From NCBI GenBank assembly GCA_023486985.1, contig JAMDEM010000098.1:1-12049 (forward strand): a stretch of DNA of 12,049 nucleotides, written 5' to 3'. Source of the stretch: Bacillota bacterium. GTDB lineage: Bacteria; Vulcanimicrobiota; JAMDEM01. How positions within the stretch are numbered: the first letter of the stretch is position 1; each line of letters opens with the position of its first letter. The notes under the pieces were generated by a model that searched no databases, was not told the DNA's origin, and worked only from the letters and a program-made list of their open reading frames with translations. Both the position numbers and the translations under genes were made by a program. Of the stretch, positions 6,431-12,049 are shown piece by piece.

Positions 6431-7012
6431 TTAACTGAATTCTTTATTATCCTCTTTTATAAAGCCTCTTTCTTTAAATTTATCTACAAGGGAACTTGCT
6501 TCAGCTTCGTCAATGCCCCGGGCAAATCTGATGGTTCTCATACCGTAATCAAAAGCAATGGCTCCGCCTGTCATAAACGGCATCGTTCCCACCTGGGAGA
6601 ATGAAGAACTTCCAGAGGAATTAAGACGAAAGTTTTTGGCTTCCGACATGGCATATTCTTTGCTCAATCCTATATTGAATACCTTTATTTCTATTTTTAT
6701 GGTTTCAGCTGAGATAGTGATGATTTCTCTGCCGGCAATCAGCCAGAGAGCCGTTGCTAAAACGAAAGCACCTCCCAGAGTCCAGCCGCACAGCCAGAAA
6801 AGCAAAAAGGCATCTATGCCCTTAGAAGGAGCTCCTTTAATTAATTGTTTGACAGCGAAAATTTCTCCTGTAAACCAGCCGCCCAGCCAGAAAAGTAAAA
6901 ATAAAGCTGCAAAGACAGTAGCTATGTTTCTCGGAGTAGGAATAATCACTTTCAGCTGGGAACCAAGATCTTCTATTTTCGCCCGGCCGCTTTCTGGTTT
7001 AACCAAAGGCAT
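6431..7012 (-). CDS. Two-TM membrane protein with probable PH-like C-terminal domain
   Basis: This 193-residue protein has a cytoplasmic-looking N-terminus of about 25 residues, two membrane segments (about 29-54 and 66-94), then a soluble domain of about 100 residues rich in beta strands (REIITISAETIKIEIKVF, KEYAMSEAKNFRL, GAIAFDYGMRTIRFARGID) and a helix EAEASSLVDKFKERG near the end. The pattern '2 TM, beta-rich domain, fDYG-xxTIRFa-G-DEAEA helix' is one I recall from hypothetical bacterial membrane proteins with a bacterial PH-like domain; that assignment is from memory. The two membrane segments share an almost identical core, FLLFWLGGW (38-46) and FLLFWLCGW (69-77). The start is supported by AAAGGAG seven bases before the ATG. 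Function is unknown. Confidence 0.75.
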   Translation of the reverse strand: MPLVKPESGRAKIEDLGSQLKVIIPTPRNIATVFAALFLLFWLGGWFTGEIFAVKQLIKGAPSKGIDAFLLFWLCGWTLGGAFVLATALWLIAGREIITISAETIKIEIKVFNIGLSKEYAMSEAKNFRLNSSGSSSFSQVGTMPFMTGGAIAFDYGMRTIRFARGIDEAEASSLVDKFKERGFIKEDNKEFS

Positions 7013-7248
7013 AAATTTGCTCCTTTCTTTTTAAAAAATATTTCCTCAATCCATTGTTAAATCCTTCCGTGTTTTAGGGAATATTAATGGAAATTTTGCG
7101 GCTATCAGATTAGCGGCTTTCACGAGATAAAAATTACTATTGGTATATCGTCCTTGATTGAAGGGAAAATTCTATCAATTCTTTAATTTTAAGCTTAGAA
7201 TATACAAAGTCTTAAGAAGATGGCTGCCTTTAAAGTAATAAGTTTTAG

Positions 7249-7383
7249 ATGAAAAAAATCATTTTAAAAATTTTATATGTGCTTACAGCATTAATTGTTC
7301 TGGCTATCATGCCGCAAAACAAACTTGCCCGAAGGAATACCCAGCAGCTTAAAATTTTTCGTTTCACTCAAATCCATTTTTGA
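7249..7383 (+). pseudogene. Possible truncated start of a secreted or membrane protein gene
   Basis: ATG at 7249 opens 44 codons starting MKKIILKILYVLTALIVL, a textbook signal-peptide or anchor pattern of two lysines and a long hydrophobic core. The reading frame then leaves the hydrophobic region as the GC-richer block begins (about 7310), turns into a polar sequence with no family resemblance, and stops at TGA 7381-7383. This is what a gene 5' end cut by an inserted or rearranged segment would look like. Against this, there is no clear Shine-Dalgarno upstream, and AT-rich DNA produces hydrophobic ORFs by chance. Confidence 0.3.
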
Positions 7384-7545
7384 AATCAGGGTTTTGCGGA
7401 ACCTTCTAGGCTTCACTGCCGCTTCGCCAAGAAGTTCCAGCCAAAACCCGTGCTTTTCGCTTCGCGAAACCCTTCCTACTCGGTCGGGGCGCACCTTGCT
7501 GCAGGGTAGTTTATATCGAGCCTTGCTGGACAGTACTGATTCCAT
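7310..7545. repeat. GC-richer block open on both strands, possible interspersed element
   Basis: This block is open in one frame on each strand (7295-7552 plus, 7291-7545 minus), but neither ORF has a Shine-Dalgarno site or a recognisable domain. Read on the minus strand it contains CAGCAAGG twice, about 28 bases apart, and a TTCGC-TTC-GCGAA hairpin on the plus strand near 7458. Its composition differs from the AT-rich DNA to its left. It could be a dispersed non-coding element or a decayed gene. Only one copy is in the window, so the repeat label is inferred. Confidence 0.3.
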
Positions 7546-7555
7546 GTTATAATAT
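7527..7555 (+). promoter_or_regulatory. Candidate promoter for the glcD operon
   Basis: TGGACA (7527-7532, five of six matches to the sigma-70 -35 box) is followed by TATAAT (7548-7553) at 15 bases, or by the overlapping TAATAT (7550-7555) at 17 bases. Transcription would start near 7560, giving a leader of about 20 bases ending in AAGGA (7573-7577), which sits five bases before the glcD ATG. Confidence 0.55.
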
Positions 7556-7582
7556 TATATAATTCCAAAATCAAGGATATGT

Positions 7583-9076
7583 ATGATTTCAAACGCAGTT
7601 AAAGAGGAACTCAGAAAAATTGCCGGTAAAGACAACTTTTTTGATGAGATTGAGGAGCGCATCTGCTACTCCTACGACGGCACCACATTCAAATCAAAGC
7701 CTGATATTGTTCTGAAGCCTGCGAATGCTCAGGAAGTTTCCCATGTTTTAAAAGTAGCAAACAGGGAAAAAATTCCTGTTGTTCCAAGAGGTGCAGGCAC
7801 GGGATTGAGCGGCGGCTCTGTGCCCATTGAAGGCGGGATTGTTCTTGCCATGAACAGGATGAAAAAGATTCTCTCCATAGATGAAGAGAATCTGGTTGCC
7901 TTTGTGGAGCCTGGGGTAATCAATGAGGAGTTCCAGAAAGAAGTTGAAAGGCGGGGACTTTTTTACCCTCCCGACCCTGCCAGCCAGAAGATGTGCACTC
8001 TGGGCGGAAATATTGCCGAGTGTGCCGGGGGTCCCCATTGCCTGAAGTACGGAGTTACCAGGGATTATGTGCTTGGATTGGAAGCAGTTCTTGCCGACGG
8101 AAGCATTATAAATACAGGCGGACAGGTAATGAAAAATGTCTCCGGCTATGATCTCACCCGCCTTCTTATAGGCTCCGAGGGCACACTCGGAGTTGTGACA
8201 AAGATAGTTTTAAAACTTCTTCCCCTGCCTGAAGACAGGCGAACCATTCTTGCTGCTTTTTCAACCATGGAAAGAGCAGCAGAAACTGTATCTGCGATAA
8301 TTGCGAGCAGGCTTATTCCCGCCACTCTTGAGTTTATGGACGGTGTCACCGTTAAAGTTGTGGAAGAATTCCTTAAAATAGGGCTTCCAACAACTGCTGA
8401 TGCTCTTCTTCTTATAGAGGTTGACGGGAAAAAGGAAGCAGTTGAAATTGATTATGAAAAAATTATGAAAATATGCAAGGATAAAGGTGCTGTTGAATTA
8501 AAGGGCGCCAGGACTTCCGGGGAGAGGGAAAATCTCTGGAAGGCAAGAAGAGCCGTATCGGCAGCGCTCGGCAGGATATGCCCACTTAAGCTTAACGAAG
8601 ATGTAGTGGTTCCAAGGAGCAAATTGCCTTTACTTATTACAAAGGTTAAAGAAATTTGCACGGAGTTTGGAATAAAATCAGCAAATTATGGCCATGCGGG
8701 AGACGGCAATATTCATGTAAATATTCTTATTGAATCAAGGGCAGATGATGAGATGAAGAAAGTGGAGCCGGCACTTGAAAAGCTTTACAAAGAAGTTGTG
8801 AATCTGGGCGGCACCATTTCCGGCGAACACGGCATTGGGTTTTTAAAGTCAAAATATCTGGCGCTTGGAGCAGGCGTTGAATCCGTAAATGTAATGAGGA
8901 AAATTAAGGATGCCCTTGACCCTAATAATATTTTAAATCCGGGGAAAATTTTTGCGGTAAACCCCTCTTCCTTGAGTGGTGAGGAGAAAATTAACTCCCC
9001 CCGCCCCTCTTTGACAAAGAGGGGGGACAACTCACTCTCCAAAGGGGCGAGGAAAAGGGTGAGGGGGAAAGAGTGA
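7583..9076 (+). CDS. glcD: FAD-binding 2-hydroxyacid (D-lactate/glycolate) dehydrogenase subunit, GlcD type
   Basis: GlcD-family flavoprotein, 497 residues, VAO/FAD-linked oxidase superfamily. The FAD domain shows PRGAGTGLSGGSVP (68-81), PPDPASQKMCTLGGNIAE (about 129-146), YGVTRDYVLGLEAVLADG (about 156-173) and LLIGSEGTLGVVTK (about 194-207). The C-terminal cap domain has YGHAGDGNIHVNIL (369-382, metal and substrate ligands H371, H378) and SGEHGIG (E415, H416), then the terminal DPNNILNPGKIF. It should oxidise D-lactate or glycolate to the 2-oxoacid and pass electrons to the GlcF partner. The normal protein ends just after NPGKIF; here about 31 extra residues (467-497, very basic, with SPRPSLTKRG) are encoded by a copy of the GC-rich interspersed repeat, replacing the original stop. 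The start is supported by AAGGA at a 5-base spacing. The stop lies 4 bases before glcF. Lactate versus glycolate cannot be decided from the sequence. Confidence 0.93.
   Translation: MISNAVKEELRKIAGKDNFFDEIEERICYSYDGTTFKSKPDIVLKPANAQEVSHVLKVANREKIPVVPRGAGTGLSGGSVPIEGGIVLAMNRMKKILSIDEENLVAFVEPGVINEEFQKEVERRGLFYPPDPASQKMCTLGGNIAECAGGPHCLKYGVTRDYVLGLEAVLADGSIINTGGQVMKNVSGYDLTRLLIGSEGTLGVVTKIVLKLLPLPEDRRTILAAFSTMERAAETVSAIIASRLIPATLEFMDGVTVKVVEEFLKIGLPTTADALLLIEVDGKKEAVEIDYEKIMKICKDKGAVELKGARTSGERENLWKARRAVSAALGRICPLKLNEDVVVPRSKLPLLITKVKEICTEFGIKSANYGHAGDGNIHVNILIESRADDEMKKVEPALEKLYKEVVNLGGTISGEHGIGFLKSKYLALGAGVESVNVMRKIKDALDPNNILNPGKIFAVNPSSLSGEEKINSPRPSLTKRGDNSLSKGARKRVRGKE
8962..9070. repeat. 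GC-rich interspersed repeat, copy 2, inside the glcD 3' end
   Basis: Positions 8981-9031 match the reverse complement of 5740-5790 at 43 of 51 bases, including the hairpin CCCCTCTTT (9004-9012) with AAAGAGGGG (9016-9024) around a 3-base loop. Weaker similarity continues to the left (CCCCTCTTCC from 8962), and a CTCAC/GTGAG pair (9031-9035, 9059-9063) closes the right side. Outside the 51-base core the two copies diverge. The copy is translated as the glcD tail and ends about 10 bases before the glcF start. Confidence 0.75.
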
Positions 9077-9080
9077 AGTT

Positions 9081-10295
9081 TTGAATTCCTTTAACCTTAA
9101 AAAATACAAATCGGAAATTTCCAAATGCGTGAAATGCGGAACCTGCACCTCAATATGTCCTGTTTACCGGGAGACCCTGCAGGAGTCAGTTTCCGCCCGG
9201 GGCAAGATGAGCCTTATTGAAGCATTTCTTGAAGGAGAAATAGGTGCCAGCTCCATTCTTGATAAGCGCCTTCGCCAGTGCGTCCAGTGCACAAAATGCA
9301 TTGAAGAATGTCCAAACGGCATTCCGGTAGACATAATTCTCTTCTCCGCCTGGCGTGCTTTAAAAGAAAAACTTCCAACTCCGTTATGGAAAAATTTTGC
9401 TTTTGAGAAAGCTTTATCCGGTGCAGGAATTCCGGCTGCCGCAGGCTTTCTTTACCGGAATTTTGGCGGGCTTTCAGCAATTCTGCCGGTTGAGGCATTA
9501 AAGAGAAAAGTTTCCAGGCGAAAGCCTCTTAAATTTAAAACAACAAAACTAAATTCCGGCAAAAAAATTGGTTTTTACCCGGGATGTATGATAGATTCAA
9601 TGTATCCTGAGATTCTTTCTTATGTGCGGGAAATATTTGCCCGCCTGGGTTATGAAATGATAATTCCTTCACGCCTTGTTTGCTGCGGCCTTCCGCAGAT
9701 GAGCACCGGAAATGTTGAGCTTGCCCGCAGGAATGCCCTGGTTAATATGAATGCCTTTAAAGATGCGAAAGTTGATGTTATAATCACTGCCTGTGCCACA
9801 TGTCTGTCAACCGTGCGGAAGAAATACCCTCTTTTACTTGAAGACACGCCGGCTTTGAAAGTTTATGAAAAATTTATGGATCTCTCGGAGTTCCTTGCCG
9901 GGGAAAAAGGATTGGAAAATTTCCCAGAAGCCGAAGGTAAATTCACCTATCATGACCCATGCCATTTAGCAAGGGAGCTTAAGATAAAAGAGGAGCCGAG
10001 GGAAATAATAAAGAAGATTTCGGCAGGAAACTTCGCTGAAGCTGATTCCAGCGAGCTTTGCTGCGGTTTTGGCGGAAGTTTTAATTTTGAAAACTACAGC
10101 CTTTCCATGAATATCTGTAGTCATCTGGTAAAGGCTTTAAAGGATACAGGTGCAGAAACCGTTATAACATCATGTCCGGCTTGCATGTGGCAGATTGAAG
10201 ACGGAATAAGCAGGTCAAATTCGGGTATGAATGTAATGCATCTTGCTGAGTTTGTTTTAAGAGGAGCTTTAAATGCTGATACCGATAAAAGATGA
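9081..10295 (+). CDS. glcF: Fe-S/CCG-domain subunit of the GlcD dehydrogenase, GlcF type
   Basis: This 404-residue GlcF-type protein relays electrons from the flavoprotein subunit toward the membrane quinone pool or another acceptor. It has two [4Fe-4S] motifs, C16-x2-C19-x2-C22-x3-CP26 and C67-x2-C70-x2-C73-x3-CP77, then two cysteine-rich CCG domains: FYPGC169, CCG 201-203, ACATC 238-241; and HDPC294, CCG 327-329, SCPAC 365-368. These are the layout of GlcF, LldE/HdrB-like CCG proteins. No membrane span is present, so it is probably a peripheral inner-membrane protein. TTG at 9081 is chosen because it keeps the first cluster; the first in-frame ATG lies after it (residue 43). A purine-rich GAGGGGGAAAGAG just upstream, partly made by the inserted repeat, is the only Shine-Dalgarno candidate. 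The gene overlaps the rhomboid gene by 23 bases. No glcE is present. Confidence 0.93.
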   Translation: MNSFNLKKYKSEISKCVKCGTCTSICPVYRETLQESVSARGKMSLIEAFLEGEIGASSILDKRLRQCVQCTKCIEECPNGIPVDIILFSAWRALKEKLPTPLWKNFAFEKALSGAGIPAAAGFLYRNFGGLSAILPVEALKRKVSRRKPLKFKTTKLNSGKKIGFYPGCMIDSMYPEILSYVREIFARLGYEMIIPSRLVCCGLPQMSTGNVELARRNALVNMNAFKDAKVDVIITACATCLSTVRKKYPLLLEDTPALKVYEKFMDLSEFLAGEKGLENFPEAEGKFTYHDPCHLARELKIKEEPREIIKKISAGNFAEADSSELCCGFGGSFNFENYSLSMNICSHLVKALKDTGAETVITSCPACMWQIEDGISRSNSGMNVMHLAEFVLRGALNADTDKR

Positions 10296-10974
10296 ACGGT
10301 CGCGGCCAAATACTTTTCCCATAGTTGTTGTGGGACTTATCGGCATTAATGTGATTGTTTTTCTCTATGAGTTTCTTCTCATGGGCACCTCGGACAAAGC
10401 TATTAATTCTTTTATATTTCATTACGGAATGATTCCCAGGGCGGTTACAAACGGTGCGCCGGGTGCGATATTTACAATGTTCAGCAACATATTTATTCAC
10501 GGCGGTTTCCTTCATCTTCTTGGGAATATGCTTTTCTTATGGATTTTCGGCGACAATGTTGAAGATATTCTTGGAAGTGTTCAATTCCTGGTTTTCTATT
10601 TTTTATGCGGAATAGGTGCGGATATTGGCCATATTCTCATGGACCCCCATTCAGCGATTCCATCAATCGGCGCAAGCGGCGCCATATCAGGAGTCCTTGC
10701 CGCTTATGTAAGATACTTCCCAAAAAACAGGATAACAAATTTCTTCTGGATATATTTTCAGGCAGGTTTCTTCCAGTTAAGAGCAGTTTATTATATCGCC
10801 ATATGGTTTTTGATGCAGTTATTTTTTGGCGCACTTACCGGCTCTTCTTCCGGAGTAGCATACGGAGCCCATATCGGAGGTTTTATTACAGGCTTGATAA
10901 TCATCCATCTTTTCCCGAAAAGACAGGAGGCACTTGATTATTACCGGGCAAGTCACGGGTACGAAGAGGATTGA
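10273..10974 (+). CDS. Rhomboid family intramembrane serine protease
   Basis: A 233-residue inner-membrane protein of the rhomboid family, which cleaves transmembrane substrates inside the bilayer. A cytoplasmic start MLIPIKDERSRPNTFP leads to a first span (about 17-36). The core contains FIHGGFLHLLGNMLFLWIFG (about 74-93), with N84 of the HxxGN motif; GASGAISG (133-140), with nucleophile S135; and AHIGGFITG (199-207), with catalytic base H200. The Ser-His dyad and oxyanion Asn are all present, so it should be active. A charged tail ends the protein. About 6-7 spans are predicted and the size is typical. The strong GAGGAG six bases before the ATG lies within the glcF 3' end, so the overlap probably couples translation. 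Its substrate is unknown. Confidence 0.93.
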   Translation: MLIPIKDERSRPNTFPIVVVGLIGINVIVFLYEFLLMGTSDKAINSFIFHYGMIPRAVTNGAPGAIFTMFSNIFIHGGFLHLLGNMLFLWIFGDNVEDILGSVQFLVFYFLCGIGADIGHILMDPHSAIPSIGASGAISGVLAAYVRYFPKNRITNFFWIYFQAGFFQLRAVYYIAIWFLMQLFFGALTGSSSGVAYGAHIGGFITGLIIIHLFPKRQEALDYYRASHGYEED

Positions 10975-11023
10975 AGCGCCTTCTGTAGAATAAAATAAGT
11001 ACTTTTCTGGAAAGTGGTGCGGA

Positions 11024-11797
11024 ATGAAGGATCTTGCGATAGGAGTTTTTGATTCAGGGGTGGGAGGACTTACGGTGGCATCTGAGATAATGAAGCAGAT
11101 GCCGTATGAAAAAATTTATTATTATGCAGATACGGCAAGGGTTCCATATGGGGAAAAAACACCAGATGAAATAAAAGGTTTTGTAAATGAAATAATTGCT
11201 TTCCTGCTTGGAGAGGGAGTTAAAGCGGTAATAATGGCTTGCAACACTTCTTCAGCTCTTGCTCTTACCGAGACAAGAAAAAAGTTTGATATACCTGTTA
11301 TTGGAGTTATAGAACCTGCTGTTTTAATGGCTCTTTCCCAGACCCGTGAAAAAAGAATAGGTGTAATTGCAAATCTGGCAACAACCAACAGCGGGGCGTA
11401 TAAAAATAAATTTTTAGAAAACGGGAACGGCGTGTCGGTTTTCCAGCAAGCCTGTCCAATGCTTGTCCCTCTGGTTGAGCGCGGGATAGTTGACGGCGAG
11501 GATGTGAAAATCGTTCTCAAGAGTTATCTTGAGCCTTTGAAGGCTCAGAAGATTGATACTTTGATTCTTGGCTGTACCCATTACCCGTATCTTATGAAGC
11601 CGATAGAAGAGATAATGGGGGACGGGGTAAAAATAGTCAATCCGGCTTATCAGGCTGTGAAAGATATGAAATCAATGCTTGAAGAAAAAAATCTTCTCTC
11701 CGGCAGAGGCGAGCCGCCGGAGCATAAATATTTTGTAAGCGGCGAAAGACAGAGTTTTATGAAGACAGCGGAAAAGCTGCTTGGAAGAAAATTGTAG
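11024..11797 (+). CDS. murI: Glutamate racemase
   Basis: MurI, a cytoplasmic cofactor-independent racemase, converts L-glutamate to D-glutamate for the peptidoglycan stem peptide. The 257-residue protein, of usual length, has IGVFDSGVGGLTV (6-18, with D10 and S11), the loop YYADTARVPYGEKT (about 33-46), MACNTSSALA (71-80, catalytic C73), and LGCTHYPYL (182-190, catalytic C184 with H186). All residues of the two-cysteine mechanism are present. It lies 49 bases after the rhomboid gene, on the same strand, with only a weak purine-rich stretch (GGTGCGGA) before the ATG. It probably closes the glcD-glcF-rhomboid-murI transcription unit, which ends at the strong hairpin 30 bases downstream. Own-promoter transcription inside the gap cannot be excluded. 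Confidence 0.95.
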   Translation: MKDLAIGVFDSGVGGLTVASEIMKQMPYEKIYYYADTARVPYGEKTPDEIKGFVNEIIAFLLGEGVKAVIMACNTSSALALTETRKKFDIPVIGVIEPAVLMALSQTREKRIGVIANLATTNSGAYKNKFLENGNGVSVFQQACPMLVPLVERGIVDGEDVKIVLKSYLEPLKAQKIDTLILGCTHYPYLMKPIEEIMGDGVKIVNPAYQAVKDMKSMLEEKNLLSGRGEPPEHKYFVSGERQSFMKTAEKLLGRKL

Positions 11798-11825
11798 ATA
11801 CTTCATTTTTCATTTTAGATTTTTA

Positions 11826-11863
11826 GGATGTGCCACAACCTCAGGTTGTGGCACATCCTTTTT
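11826..11863 (+). terminator. Strong rho-independent terminator after murI
   Basis: GGATGTGCCACAACC (11826-11840) and GGTTGTGGCACATCC (11844-11858) form a perfect 15-base-pair stem with a TCA loop, followed directly by TTTTT (11859-11863). The stem is longer than most terminators and is a perfect palindrome around its central base, so it may also be a dispersed palindromic repeat used as a terminator. On the opposite strand it is not followed by a T tract, so it should work in one direction only. Confidence 0.85.
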
Positions 11864-11879
11864 ACTCCCGACTTGAACC

Positions 11880-11916
11880 TTTGTAAATCGGGTTTGATGA
11901 ATCGAACCCCTACAAA
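11880..11916. repeat. Nested palindrome downstream of the murI terminator
   Basis: TTTGTA (11880-11885) pairs with TACAAA (11911-11916), and inside it GGGTTTGA (11890-11897) pairs with TCGAACCC (11902-11909), with one G-U, around a TGAA loop. There is no T tract after it, so it is not a standard terminator. Together with the preceding hairpin it gives a run of palindromic DNA between two transcription units, typical of dispersed repeats. Confidence 0.5.
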
Positions 11917-11924
11917 TTTTGCTT

Positions 11925-11957
11925 TTGATTTAACTTCAAAATGGGTATAAATATAAC
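11925..11957 (+). promoter_or_regulatory. Weak candidate promoter for the truncated last gene
   Basis: TTGATT (11925-11930) is followed by TATAAA (11946-11951) at 15 bases and by TATAAC (11952-11957) at 21 bases; neither spacing is ideal. It lies after the murI terminator and 30-60 bases before the next start, the expected place for a new promoter. Confidence 0.35.
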
Positions 11958-11986
11958 AGGAGATTTGTCACGAAAGGAGCTTTTAT

Positions 11987-12049
11987 ATGAAAGACGCATC
12001 AATGCTAAGCGCTGTTAAAACTCTGCAGTACGGAGTAAAAAGGATGTGC
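11987..12049 (+). CDS. N-terminal fragment of an unidentified gene, cut by the window end
   Basis: ATG at 11987 is preceded by a clean AAAGGAG (11973-11979) at a 7-base spacing and is open for 21 codons to the window end, beginning MKDASMLSAVKTLQYGVKRM. Position after a terminator and the strong Shine-Dalgarno make it a real start of a new transcription unit. The visible residues form a likely amphipathic helix without a signal peptide. They are too few to assign a family. Confidence 0.65.
   Translation, partial: MKDASMLSAVKTLQYGVKRMC

Larger units (their letters stand above)
7013..7582. other. 570-base gap: AT-rich left part, GC-richer block at right
   Basis: Positions 7013-7248 are AT-rich; apart from the Shine-Dalgarno site for the minus-strand gene ending at 7012, I see no gene, hairpin terminator or RNA gene there. 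From about 7310 to 7540 the base composition becomes clearly more GC-rich and the sequence changes character. Promoter-like hexamers for glcD lie at its right end. Confidence 0.6.

Noticed and set aside
7291..7552. 85-codon ORFs on either strand as real CDS
   Set aside because: No ribosome binding site, no recognisable domain, and mutually overlapping. Kept only as a composition block of uncertain nature.
5690..9070. The two repeat copies as part of a CRISPR array
   Set aside because: They are single, inverted, 3.2 kb apart and self-complementary throughout, with no regular spacers and no cas genes nearby.

Overview
This is a chromosomal stretch of about 12 kb from a bacterium of moderate-to-low GC, with Sec-type signal peptides, Shine-Dalgarno sites and bacterial operon architecture. 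The mix includes a Firmicutes-style hflX / YnbB-like pair, an orphan PTS EIIC, a tungstate-type binding protein, a GlcD/GlcF flavin/Fe-S dehydrogenase pair and GC-rich hairpin repeats between and inside genes. It suggests an anaerobic or facultative, probably environmental and little-cultured lineage. The phylum cannot be fixed from the sequence.

Layout. (1) Positions 1-3604, plus strand: a tight three-gene unit of hflX (55-1071, N-terminus apparently broken at the window edge), a PTS lactose/cellobiose-type EIIC membrane protein (1075-2367) and a YnbB-type 'methionine gamma-lyase family' PLP enzyme (2354-3604). (2) Positions 3609-5549, minus strand: a secreted eight-repeat TPR protein and a TupA-like tungstate/molybdate-binding protein, convergent with unit 1. 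(3) Positions 5550-5833: a gap dominated by a GC-rich hairpin-bearing repeat. (4) Positions 5834-7012: two convergent uncharacterised genes, one apparently built from two BamE-like half-repeats and one a two-TM protein with a probable PH-like domain. (5) Positions 7013-7582: a 570-bp gap with a possible truncated secreted-protein start running into a more GC-rich block that is open on both strands. (6) Positions 7583-11797, plus strand: a probable operon of glcD, glcF, rhomboid protease and murI, ending at a strong terminator. (7) Positions 11864-12049: a palindromic stretch, then the first 21 codons of another gene.

Functionally, GlcD and GlcF should form a flavin/Fe-S 2-hydroxyacid (D-lactate or glycolate) dehydrogenase, MurI supplies D-glutamate for peptidoglycan, HflX acts on ribosomes, and the TupA-like protein would need a permease and ATPase encoded elsewhere. 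I see no clear new defence or mobile system. The most interesting signals are: the hairpin repeat present in two inverted copies, one of which supplies the last ~31 codons of glcD and the start region of glcF; the orphan EIIC placed between hflX and the ynbB-like gene; and a probable one-base frameshift at the start of hflX.
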